A DNA stretch of 64,000 bases from Brachionus manjavacas (taxonomy: Eukaryota; Rotifera; Eurotatoria; Ploima; Brachionidae), in the NCBI GenBank assembly GCA_019054805.1, contig JAHQIY010000002.1, positions 6,014,001-6,078,000 of the forward strand, given 5' to 3'. Position 1 is the first letter of the stretch; each line of letters opens with the position of its first letter. Both the position numbers and the translations under genes were made by a program. Below the pieces are notes generated by a model. The model searched no databases and was not told where the DNA came from. It saw only the letters and a program-made list of their open reading frames with translations. This document shows, piece after piece, positions 49,501 to 60,342 of the stretch.

Positions 49501-52500
49501 AACTGTTTCACAATCGGACAAATCCGGATCGAATGTGACCCTGCATGGCTTGACTACTTTCAAATTGGCAAATTTATTTTGGGCTGTATTCGAAGATTTG
49601 ATCTCAATTTGACAAATGCTAACATATTTATTTGAATCTGATTGAGCTGGTTCATTTTTGGGAGCTATGGCTGAATATTCTGGAAAGGAATCGGACTCTT
49701 TGGCCGATTTGGTATTTACTTCCGATTCGCTTTCTTCATCCTTACTGACCAGATCATTTTCGATGCAAACCGCGTTTAGTTGAATCATGGAGCGTTCCGA
49801 GTGACAGCTGGAGCTTGTCAATGACCTAGCAGTGCCGTGGTCAAAAAGCAAGCTTGGCTCGCTTAAATTCGTCACCGGATTTGCAGTATCCGTGTCTTTG
49901 AAAGTTTGAGTGATTGAGTTTTCAGTTTTTTCAAATTTTCTTGAGTCGATTGTAGAAGATTTTAGAATTTTTTCAGTTGAATTTTTATCATACAACAGCC
50001 AGTTATCGTTGGCAATCGATTCGGGCTGAACATTGTTCAATTCCGCTTCCAGGTCTTTGCATTGAACCAATGTTGCTTTGAAAACTTGGGATTCATTATT
50101 GTCCATTTCGCTTCTGATGTTGTACATTGAATGGCGGAATTCGTCCGAAAAGATGTCCGTCTTTGATGAATTCATTCCATTAATGTGCATATCATTTTCT
50201 GAATTCGATTTGATTGATGGCTTGTCGTATTTGGGCATTGCTAATTTAATTGAATTTTGAGCAAATATGCCATTGTGGTACGGCACTTGGTCTTTTTCTG
50301 GTCCGTAACAATTCGATTTACGCAAAATCGATACTTCGGCTATTCCATTCAAATTGCTCAACTTGGATATTAAATCGAACTTGTTGCAGTAAGCCATACT
50401 TTCTCCATTTATACAATAAATAATATCACCTTTTTTTAAGTTATCTTGTTCTCCAATCTGCAAGGTACTTTTTTGCATCTTCAAATAAAAATTAATTTTT
50501 TTATTTATTTTTTTTGCAAATACTTTATAAAGGCCGTCAGTATCTATGCTTTCTTTTAAATCGCAAGGCATAATACATTTGGTCTCCAAGCTGGACAAGT
50601 AGATTGTAATCAAGCTGTAACCTATTGGAACCTAAACAATAAAATATCTTTTAATAATTTTTAATAATAAGTCTTTTCGGATCGTTTGTACTGTTTATTA
50701 AATAACTTTTAATTTTTAATTTAATTTTTTTAATTGATTTACGTTCTGAATAATTTCTTGATAATATTCTCTTAAATAGTTATTAAAAATTTTGAATATT
50801 GCATCAATATGTATTGACTTGATTTTCAAAAATAGAAAAAATATTCTTAATGTAATATTCAGATAATCCATATTTATTCGTATATTTTTGCACTAATAAA
50901 ATTTTTGAGAATAGTCGAATACCGCATACTCTTGACTTGTACTTTAAGAATAAACAAATTTGAAGCTTAAACCTTTTTATTTCTTTAATCCCGTCGAAAG
51001 CATTTAAAAACATTTAAGTTAAATTCTAAAAAAAAAAATAAAGCTTGATTTCGATGGGATTAAAGCCATTCATTCATAGAGAAAAGGGTAAACTTGAGTA
51101 AGCTCTTAGTGTAATGGTCAATAGAACACGTTAGAAACTAAAAATGTCAATCTTTAAAATTTTCATCTTCAAATTTTCCAAAGTTTGTCTTCTAAATAAT
51201 AATTTTATTTATTAGTCTTATAGCAATTTTTGAACAAACAACAAAAACAAAAATTTTAAAATGAAATAACTTTTTTACAATGAGTCAAAAAATTGTATAA
51301 AAATGTGCAAAATGTATCATGACACATTACAAAGTTTTACCACCCAAATTTAATCTCTGCAATAACAATGCAATCTAATTAGAGATTTTGCAGAACCTTA
51401 ATTTGGATTTGACTCAAAGTAAAACAGTTATTTCATTTTAAAATTTTTGTTTTTGTTCTTTGTTTCAAAGTGAACAATGTCCGAGTTTTTTTATTTTTGA
51501 AATTTTAATTGAGCTTTTAAATCGAATTGTTTAAAAAGTTCTCATTTTAAACTAAGAAATACAATAGCGTAATTTGAAAAAAAATATGAAAAACAAAACT
51601 GAAATAATTAAAAAAAAATTTTATCTTTAATTAACTATTATTTCTCATGAGTAAGCTATAATTTTTTTTTTTCAATATCAATTCAAATTTGATGCATTTT
51701 TGTAAATTTTGTAAAAAAATTCACAATTAGTCCGAAGGGTTTTTTTTCTAATTACCTTTGTAGCAGAATCGTCTGGACTTGATTGACCAGATTCGATTGC
51801 GTTGTTGTTTAAGTTTGTCTCAGTTGGTGAAATTGCAACCAGCGAGCTAGTTCTTTTTAGTTTCAATGAAACATGCAATGGTAGCTCTTGGACCACTGAA
51901 AGTATATCGTCATTAGACATGTTCTGAAAAGAAATAAATTATCATCAAATTTAATTCTTAAAAATTCGACTAAAAAATACATTTAAAGAAACTCCATTTA
52001 TTTCTAATAATTCATCATTCAATTGAATTGATTGTCTATTTCCGGCTAGATCAGAGGCGCGATCAGCAGCACTATTCTCAGTTACGCTCACTACTAAGAC
52101 TGAACCTTTTTCTTCAACTTTTAAATTGAGTCCTAGCTTTTCTCCCGGCAACCGATTTATAATCAAATCCAAAATTTCAGCCTCGCCATTTATTTCTTTA
52201 TGTAGAGCATTTTCTTTAAAATTCGTCTCATTTACTTCTTTTTCATCTATAGTAGCCAAGACATCACAATAGCTTTCCGTAAATTCGTCGTCCGATGATT
52301 TAACATGACCATTTATTTCAAAGTCATCATCGGCTCTGGCAAATTCAGCACTGGGATCCACTTCATTTGAGCTCAAATCAATGTGATTCTTGTTGTTCAT
52401 GTTATTTTGATAGTCATTGTCGGTACATATCGAGCATGGATGTTCACTGGAACTTTCGGATCCTTCACTATCACATCTATTCTTGTCAGATGAACAAAGT

Positions 52501-53477
52501 TTAGTAATTTTGACCACGGTTTTTCTGGGCAATTTTTTCTTCTTGTTAAAAGCCCCCTTTCGTCTTGGATTCATATATTCAAAAGCATATTCATATTCGT
52601 GGTTAATTGTGGCAAAAAGACTATCCAAATCTGTCGGACTCAACGCCATGTCTGGATTTTTTGATTTATTAAGCAATTTTTTGACCAACTTTCTTCCACT
52701 TTGATTGTAAACCACAAATGGATTTTCGCGTATTTTCTTACGAAAATTGCGCGTATAGTTTATGGTTACTTTTCCGGTTTTTTTGAACATATTAGTTTTT
52801 CTCTTTAATGAATTACTTTTGCTCGATTTACCATCTAGTTCAAGAGCTTCACGCTCCACCAAGTCATATGAAAAATAGTCACCTTCCAACTGATTTAGCA
52901 AATAAAAATTGTTAAAGCTTTTTCGAAATACATTTTTAATTGAGGGCACTTGACACTCATGGTTTAGCAGGGAATTTCCCTTTGTTGCCTCGGGGGTAGA
53001 CATTTTGTTTAGAACATCGATGATCATTATGGACTTGTAAATGAGCTTGTCCGAATTTGAATTGTTGTCTGCAGAACAATCAGAGAAAAGGTCAGATTGA
53101 TCAACAATGGGAGTTATGGGAGAAAAAGTGTGCAAATTTTCCGATTTTTCACTGTTCGAAATGAGTTTATTCTGTGGCAAGTGACGGTAATCGGTGTCCA
53201 ACTCTTCAGTGCTGTTCTTAAGGCCTGCTTGCAGAGTAAACAAATTGGTTGACCTGGTAATGGACGAATTGGTTGCTGACCGAGACAAATAGTCAGCCGA
53301 TTGACTCAAATACTTGTTTATTGTGTGCGAAAGGCAATTGTTAGATGTACCACTGGTGAAAGTAGTGCTTATTCCACTGGTGCTGTTTATAAGTTTATCT
53401 ATTTTAGACGAATAGTTACTTATTATGGAATTGATAGAGAACAACTTCTCGTTGAGTGGTCTAGCGGGATTCGACAT
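46529..53477 (-). CDS. Large two-PDZ scaffold protein
   Basis: Five exons (53477-51981, 51923-51756, 50631-48366, 47624-46785 and 46728-46529) join in frame to 1656 residues. PDZ1 is at about 435-525: ILDLIINRLPGEKLGLNLKV carries the GLGF-type carboxylate loop (KLGL), followed by LNDELLEINGVSLN; intron 1 falls in the domain, which ends LPLHVSLKLKR. A weaker PDZ2 (about 590-665) ends GDIIYCINGESMAYCNKFDL and has a degenerate binding loop. The rest is acidic, Ser/Thr-rich and probably disordered, with a proline ligand (PPAPPLPEK) near 48890. A short motif occurs twice in exon 4: SVKEKIMLF and SVKDKIAYF. The C-terminus forms a possible coiled segment (DLIENIEQKMKK). PDZ proteins of this plan organise junctions, polarity or cortical complexes. 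I cannot name the ortholog. Confidence 0.85.
47643..48360 (-). other. Intron of the PDZ gene
   Basis: About 740 bp between exons 3 and 4, AT-rich. The open frame at 48581-48318 is a shadow of exon 3. The donor at 48365 and acceptor at 47625 restore the frame as TRK-DELVIDYVES. Confidence 0.7.
51230..51470. mobile_element. About 240-bp MITE inside a PDZ-gene intron
   Basis: Inverted arms of about 45 bp (about 51232-51276 and 51421-51467) share the block ACAAAAACAAAAATTTTAAA and then ATGAAATAACT, with one indel and few mismatches. The similarity continues inward through TGAGTCAAA. An inner pair of AATCTCTGCAA-like sequences (51353-51410) folds as well. It lies between exons 2 and 3 of the PDZ gene. 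There is no coding capacity; the target duplication is unresolved. Confidence 0.65.
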
Positions 53478-55010
53478 AGAGCAATGATTTAGTTATCTTC
53501 AATTTTTAGCTTTCTACTAAATGTAAAAAAGAGGCTAATTTTATGTTTTTTATAAATTGTGGTAAAAATATAGGATAATAGAGAAACGCCCCAATGTTTA
53601 AATAATTTTTTTGTTATCGAGAAAATAAGAAAAAAATTGGGTTCACAATAATTAAGTCGTTTAGTTAGAGAAATGTAAAAGTAAAATATTAACTTCTTTT
53701 AATGGTTAATATATACTGGAAGATGTTTATCGATTTGATAGAAATTCACAAGAATCTACCAAAGTATTTATTTTGGATAAATCCAGTTTAAACATTAATT
53801 TACTGCCCATTAAGAAGGATCAAATAAGAATTTTTGTTTGCTTATTTAATTTGTCCTCTAGTTTGAGACTAACTGATTCTTAATTAGAGTTTTAATTGTT
53901 TACTTTATATAAATATTGAGATTTGTTTTAATTCAGAAACTTAGGTCAATATGATGTTTCGTAATAGGCGACATAATCTCGAGTTAAATCCTTCGTTTCC
54001 GTAATTGACATTCTAATGACTCGAGCCCGAATTGTGTACAATTTACTTTCGAAAAAGCAAATTTGGAAACAAAAAAGGGTTAGAAAACCTAAAAAGATTA
54101 ATGATACAGGGAAGTTTTAATTTTTGTATGTTTTATTGAAATTTTTAATCTCTGTCTTAAATTATCTTTTTAATAAATAAAAAGATATACAATATCCCAC
54201 TAGTTCACTCAAACGGTTTAGTCTCAACTATTTTTTACTAAAAATTTTTATGTAAAATATGGGTTTTGCAACTGCTTCTTATACCTTTTTATCTAGTCTG
54301 GCCAAGTCGTTTGCTTTTGGCTAGGGAAAAGCAAAATTGGCTTATTGACCTAAGCCAAATATCATGTTTTTTGCTTTTTATTCTTCTTAATCAGTTGTCA
54401 ATAGAGAAATAATATGTTGTTAGTTCAAAAGATATAATAACTTGTTTATCGGCTATTATTTTCGAATTAAGAATTTCAATATTGTATAAATGTGTAATGA
54501 TGTAAAGATTGACTTGATTTTCATAAGCTTCGGGATCAAAAAGATCATTCATAAATTTTTCAACAAATAATTATCAATATTTTGAATATTTTTAAACTAT
54601 TTAAAAAAAAATTCTAAAGAGAAAATGTTTCATCTTGTATATTCTCTTCATTATTTATAGGTAATCCATTCTTAATTATATTTAAAATTACTTGAAAATT
54701 TTTTATTCAAAAAAAATTTTTTTATTCAGAGCCTATAGCTTTAATAAAAACTAACTGACTAACAGTCATATTATATGATTATACTGACAAGAAGTTGGTT
54801 AATATGAATTACGGATTGTGTTCTTTTAAATTTTATTTAAAAATGAGAAATTTTTTCACATATTTTGAAACTAGAAATGAAAAAATAAATGTATTTTTTG
54901 AAAAATTTCAAATAAGCAGTTTTTCAAATTTTTTTTTGTATAATTCACGAATCACGAAGTAAATTTTTTTTCGTATTCTTTTATTTATTTATTTTTTCAA
55001 AAAAAGATTC
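53478..55010. other. AT-rich intergenic region
   Basis: 5' flank of the PDZ gene followed by gene-free DNA. No recognised element. Confidence 0.5.
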
Positions 55011-55029
55011 AACTATAGAATTTCCGGAT

Positions 55030-55510
55030 TACATCCACTTGATAAATAATTATAATAATGATAATAAAGAGTAACTATAGTAAATAACCCATGTTTAGTC
55101 ATTTACGAAGCTTGGAGACAGTAGACTCCTAAACGATGTTTACCACCTATATTGGACCCGAACGGTCCAGTCTGCTTTAGTGAGTTGCCAGGCATGTTTG
55201 GATGAAACCAACAACTTTCAACAGTGATAAAGCTATTCTGGCATATCATTATTTAAAAAAATTAGTGATCCGAAGATTGACCTTGTGGAACGCATGCCGA
55301 GTTTGCTTAACCAATTTGCCAATTTTCTTTCTAATTTACTTCTTAATTTACGATAGTCTTTTATTAGCCGCTCTTGGACTGTATTAACCGACTGCCGAAA
55401 CTCATTTTAACTCCCGTAAACATTCAGCCCATTTACTAACGCTTCCCATTTTCTTTGTCCTCTAATCTGTTTAACCGTTTTGAATGACCGTCTACCAGTT
55501 TGAAAAACTT
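55030..55510 (-). mobile_element. Decayed element with SANT/trihelix-like coding relic
   Basis: On the minus strand at about 55500-55270, a broken frame reads FKTVKQIRGQRKWEALVNGL followed by NVYGS, then after stops QERLIKDYRKLRSKLERKLA. The first piece has the W-E-x-L...LN..G spacing of Myb/SANT-like DNA-binding domains found in some transposons (for example Harbinger-type second ORFs). The 3' side (about 55040-55200) is less A/T-rich and ends in ATT-type triplets on the minus strand. The assignment is tentative because the reading is interrupted and short. Confidence 0.3.
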
Positions 55511-56194
55511 AATTTTTAACTTGAAACTCGCATATAATACTTGAATTTAGCTTTTTTAAATGATGATAGAAGTAGCATTACTTTTACCTCAAAAAATCTG
55601 ACTGGATCGTCTCCTAGCACTAGGTCCGGAATATCTTTTTCGGATGGTGTTTATTTTGACGGATTCATTTTAATAGGTTTTATTTTGACTTGTTAATCAT
55701 GAGAAGTTTTAATTTGACATAATTAAAATAGACAATCTTATTGCAGAAAGATTTAAATCTCCCATGTTTCATAATGACAGGGCTTAATTTGACTTATTTA
55801 ATAAAACAGTATTTTAATTTTAAATTTATTTCTTTTTGATTCTAAAAATGGATGATTTGATCAACAACTATGAGAATTTGAATGTGATCGTCTGTCAAAT
55901 AAAGAAAAAAGATATAAAATAAAATAAAAATATTAAAAAAAAACACGTTAAGAGTAAAATGTATTAAAATATTTTATTTTTTTATTTGTTTTCTGTGCTA
56001 GAGCTCCTTCAAAATAAATTATGAAAAATAAAATAAAAATAGAGTAAATTAGCTAAAAAAAAATGTAAAGAAAGCTTAAAAGACATATGGCAAATTTTTT
56101 TTTCTATTTTCATTTTTAAAAATAATTGCGTAATTATATTTCAAATTTTCTTAACATGCTTAAGTATTGAGTTTTATTATTTTTTTTTATTTAT

Positions 56195-56985
56195 TATTCA
56201 AGGTTAATCAACAGGCTAGTGCCCATGCCTCATGAGACTGATTAACACTTCATTTATTTAATTAATTATTAATAAAAAAAAAAATATATTAAAAATATTA
56301 AAATAAAATTTATAAAATTGAATAGAGTTATTGATTTAATAGTTATTTGAAAAAATTTAACAATAAGCTATTTAAGTTAAACAATTCAAATTTAGAAACA
56401 AAATCTGTGTAAATTAAATTTATATTATTGACTCGTGAAGCATGATGTTAGCGGAAGTATCATTTTTTAATTTTAGGATAGATCTATATACTGTATTCTT
56501 AATTTGCTTGTAGTTTTCTTTTATTTTTTTCTGAAAATGTATTCAAGCAAGGAAAAGAATAGTCTAAAATCAATCCGACTAAAGATTTATGTACTTGGAA
56601 AAGACACCTGAACACGACTTTTCAACCGATATCTTCATTTTCCATTTAATAAGCCATTGTTCTAATTCGTTGGTGTATTTATTTATCTTATTTTCTAGGT
56701 TTCCCTTTTTGTTATAAATGAAGAATGTAATTCATCTTTTTAGGGATTTCATTAATACATTTCATATAACGTAATTGCTCGATTTTAACGACATTTCATT
56801 ATACCTGGGTATTCAGAATTAACGACAGGGTCTTATAACATTAAAAAGATCATTTAACGACATGTCGCTAAATTCGAGCAAATACGTTACTAAATAAAAG
56901 AGGAATAATTACTGAGCCTTGAGGGACACCTGCGGTTATTTGGTATTCTTCACATTTACCTTAACACTAGAAGCAACAACGAGTC
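56195..56985 (-). mobile_element. Non-LTR retrotransposon remnant (RT domain)
   Basis: Minus-strand pieces of one reverse transcriptase. YQITAGVPQGSVIIPLLFSN (about 56955-56890) is the conserved block just before the catalytic loop. After a nested insertion at 56769-56887 it resumes with NEIPKKMNYIL, and then NKINKYTNELEQWLIKWKMK followed by ISVEKSCSGVFSK (about 56700-56580), the thumb-side helix and strand. Stops and frame changes show decay. The likely 3' end is near 56200, where CATGAGGCATGGGCACTAGC is followed by AATAAT and A-rich sequence on the minus strand. Confidence 0.75.
56769..56887. mobile_element. 119-bp TA-flanked MITE nested in a LINE
   Basis: Terminal inverted repeats of about 26 bp (ACGTAATTGCTCGATTTTAA... 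versus ACGTATTTGCTCGAATTTAG..., three mismatches) are flanked by TA on both sides (56767-56768 and 56888-56889). The insertion interrupts the RT coding sequence between FSN and NEIPKK. Repeats of a TTAACGACA core occur inside. The pogo/Tc1-mariner class is inferred from the TA duplication and size. Confidence 0.75.
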
Positions 56986-57135
56986 AAAATGACTCTTTTT
57001 CGATTTTTGGCCGCTAAAATCTAAGAAGAAGAATAACTTTCTAAATTAACTAAATTAAAATAAAAAAAATATTTCCCTTGTACAAAATCAAGTATATACT
57101 ACTAGAAGCACCAAAAAGAGTCATTTTGACTCGTT
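56961..57135. mobile_element. Two piggyBac-like terminal sequences
   Basis: At 56961 the tetranucleotide TTAA is followed by CACTAGAAGCAACAACGAG and a 15-bp palindrome GAGTCAAAATGACTC (56981-56995). At about 57100 a second copy reads ACTAGAAGCACCAAAAAGAG with palindrome GAGTCATTTTGACTC (57118-57132). TTAA plus a C-x-CTAGAAG end and a nearby palindrome recall piggyBac-like elements. Both ends face the same way, so this is a tandem or nested pair of fragments rather than one complete element. Confidence 0.4.
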
Positions 57136-57808
57136 TTTTAATTAAAATTTTGAATTTATCTACAAAACAATGGATGAGTTATAAAATATTTATAAAAAGT
57201 ATACAAATCTTTAAAAACTGACTCAAATCCTAATACTTTAACGAAGATAAACAAATTTAAAAAATGCAAAAATTATAGTTTGCGTATTTTACATGAAAGA
57301 CGAAAAATTGGTTCAAAAAGGAATGAATTCAGTAGAAGATAAAATTTTTGCAAGATTATTTGACTATTTTTGGATTTTCAATTTCTTCATTTTACCGATT
57401 CATCGGAATTATATTGGACTAAATTTTAATCATTTTCAGATTAATTCTTTCTTTTTTATTTTTTCAAAATTAATTTAATTAATTTTGCATTGCTGTTGTT
57501 TTTTTTTAGCTTAAGAGTGAATTGAATGCCATCTGTTGAACTGTATTCGAACCAATGGATTTCAATCTTACTATTTCATTATCAGATCCTCAATCTTCTG
57601 ACTCTTTTCATTTTTTTTTACTGTTAATTTAACTTTCTTAAAATTTCTCTCTCCCAGTCTAATTCTTTGAATTTTTAACTAAATTTCTTAGATAATAATG
57701 AAATATTTTATTTTAAACGCTTATGGTTAAATTAATCTATGTCAAAAATTAATCTAATACGTAGGATAAAAGGTTTCAAACTAGGTAACTCAATTAATTT
57801 TCCAAGAT

Positions 57809-58330
57809 CGTATTCAAAAGCTTTATTCGTTCCCAGTTCGATTACTTTTTTATTCCGATCTCATGCTCCGCACAAAAAATAAGCTCTGATCTACAAAAAC
57901 TACAGAACATAATATTAAGGCACATTAAGTATTTTCCGATCAAGACAAGAATTACTAAAATTCACCATCATTTAAAACTCGACATGTTAGCTCCAAGATC
58001 CGAACGTTTTTTACACAGATTTCTCCAAAAACGAATTGAGCATCAGCAATTTAACAGCGACTTAAAGGAGTACTTTTCCACTGCACTAGATTCGAATCTA
58101 AAGTTTTATACACTTTTTGTAAAGTTCAATTTTTATTTTACAGGACATCCGAAGATAAATATGCAATTATTTCATTATTTTGCAAAATCTAGTCAATTTT
58201 AATTTTCACTTATTAATTCTTAGACATTTATCTTTTAAATTTTTTATGTTTTTTTCAATCGCTAGGCTGATAGGAAGGAGTCCGATCCATTCTGAGCTGC
58301 CTGGAGTATTCACTAAACTATTTAAATAAT
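57809..58330 (+). pseudogene. LINE reverse transcriptase C-terminus and 3' tail
   Basis: One plus-strand frame, open from about 57820 to 58202, reads RSQFDYFFIPISCSAQKISS followed by DLQKLQNIILRHIKYFPIK, TRITKIHHHLKLDMLAPRSE and RFLHRFLQKRIEHQQFN. This is the conserved C-terminal region of many LINE polymerases (DYxxIP...LQKxQNxxLRxI). The coding end is followed by a less A/T-rich 3' segment with GAGCTGCCTGGAG and an AAT triplet tail at 58326-58340. It is a 5'-truncated copy. Confidence 0.7.
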
Positions 58331-58627
58331 AATAATAATTGTCCCTATTCTATCCTAGTGGATAATGGAGAGGCGCTCATCTCCTTTTCAAGTACCTTTT
58401 TGAGCAGCGGCTACGATCTGACACAGAGGCTACTGCATCGAGTTGATCATCTACACCGCAATTATTACCCAGTCGAAACTGGTCCCCCTATTTTTATGAT
58501 GAAAGAGGTTTAAACATTCGCCCCGTATTGCAAAGATATTTAGAAGATTTTTTCACCCTCAGCGGGTTTTCAACCCTCGATCCTCTGCTTGCATGACTAA
58601 CACGCAAACCATTCGGCTATACAGGCT
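58331..58627 (-). mobile_element. tRNA-derived SINE
   Basis: Read on the minus strand from 58626, the head is tRNA-like. GCCTGTATAGCCGAATGGTT carries a box A-like sequence (TAGCCGAATGGTT), and about 45 bases later GGGTTGAAAACCC (58576-58564) matches a T-arm with a mutated box B. A tRNA-unrelated body of about 220 bp follows (for example GGGGGACCAGTTTCGACTGG), and the 3' end is an ATT triplet run (58340-58326). Head, body and triplet tail are the structure of a SINE. Its tail abuts the tail of the plus-strand LINE. Confidence 0.7.
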
Positions 58628-58639
58628 CAAAACTATTTA

Positions 58640-60342
58640 AATAAATAAATTAAAAAACTTGACTTTCGAAATTTTCTGTTCCATTAAAGGCCTTCATATT
58701 CTATTTTTCATGACAGTCTTGCAATCAAGATAAGTCGGAATAAAATCACTCAGCATTGTTTTTTCACCTTCCTTCATGTTCTTTAAAATGCAAAGCTCTT
58801 CCCCATATTTATCCTACTTAGAACTGCATTTAACAGGATCTTTTCTTAATAGCCCTTCGAAGAGTGTCGAATAAATAATTTTTGAATAAATATAAAACTA
58901 ATAAAGTTATATTAAAATTAAAAGACTTTTTTAATCAAATTTTTTCATAGTTTTAATTTAAAAAAAAACCGTATTGGTAAACCAAAATTTTTTAAATGCT
59001 AAAATGCTATATTGATTATAAGTTATTTAATCCTCTACTAACAGGTTACTACTGTTTACGAGTCCGCATTAAAATAAAGTTTTTTAAAGTTTATAAGCTG
59101 AATTATAGCCTAAAATTTTTGTGAAAAATAAAAATTATCATTCTTTTTATTTTTTTTGTATTAAATTTAAAGCGCTGGATCAAATGTTACCCAAAAGTCA
59201 AAATTCATAATGCGGACTCAAGGCTTTAAACAAATTTATATATTTTTCCTTTTCTAGCTGCATTTCAGAAATTTCGGTTTGTAACGGGCACTTGAAATCT
59301 AAAAATGATAATGTTTGTTTTTCACATGAAGAACTTTAAAGAACCAAAATTTCAAAATTTAGTCTTTCTTTGATTTTTCTTCTTTTATCTTTTTTTTAAG
59401 TCAATTCTTCTCTATCCGTCTAAATAACAAATCGAACTTTCATTAAAATTTTATTAGAGTAGTTATGAATTTCACTTCATGATAGTAAATAAAATTGTTT
59501 TTATAATTTTCAGAATATAGGTGGTTCTATAGAAGCTTTTGATATTTTTTATTATGTTTAATATAAGCTGATTTTAAATATCATAAAATACCATAGTATT
59601 TTACCATGTTGATCATCCTGCTATTATAACCTGTTTCAAAATTTTTTTCAAAAATTTCATACTTTTTCCATTATTAAATCATAACTAGATTTAAATTTAA
59701 ATCCAGCTTAAATTATTGTTATATTGATCCATGAAATTACAAATTTTCACGGTAGAAATAATTTTTTTCGCTTAACTTTCAGACCAGCATCAATATGTTT
59801 TTGTTCAAAATGTTGTCTCATTTTATTTTAAAGATTTTTTTGATGAATTATATATTAAAGAATATTTTCGAGTAAATTTTTCGAAAAACTCGCTTTTGTT
59901 GGTGACCTAAGCTCATGATACACGCATGTATAAGGTGCGTGCGACAAAGTTGTTTTTAAATTGCTATACTGCACAATCGAACACGGGAATAAAGTAATTT
60001 AAGATCTAATAAAGCTGTTGAATCTAATAAAGGTGCAATTTTTAAAATCTCATTTTTTATACGGTGCTTTAAAAAAAAATCAGGAATTAATTAATTGAAT
60101 TCCAAAATTAATTAATGCTTAAAAAATCAACTCAAAATTAAAAAAAATGCTTTCATAAATTAAACCTTTTAAAATTTGTTTCTTAAATTTTTAATTAAAA
60201 AAAAAAACGGTTTAAAAAATAAAAATATTTATTTTCAAAAATATATTTTGACCAAGGCTTTACTGAGCAAAAAAAATTTTTTGTAAAAAGTTTATCTAGA
60301 AAAAAAACATATACCAAAGAACTAAAAATTGAAATGAATTTT
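58640..60342. other. AT-rich spacer with one foldback
   Basis: No gene. GAGTCCGCATTA at 59060-59071 and its exact complement at 59208-59219 define a possible 160-bp foldback element. Otherwise featureless. Confidence 0.45.

Noticed and set aside
48852..50260. Plus-strand frames inside the large PDZ-gene exon
   Set aside because: Antisense shadows of a long coding exon; no independent signal.
57293..57478. Open frame of 61 codons near the piggyBac-like ends
   Set aside because: Considered as a transposase fragment, but no piggyBac or other motif could be recognised; the second half is AT-driven Phe/Ile.
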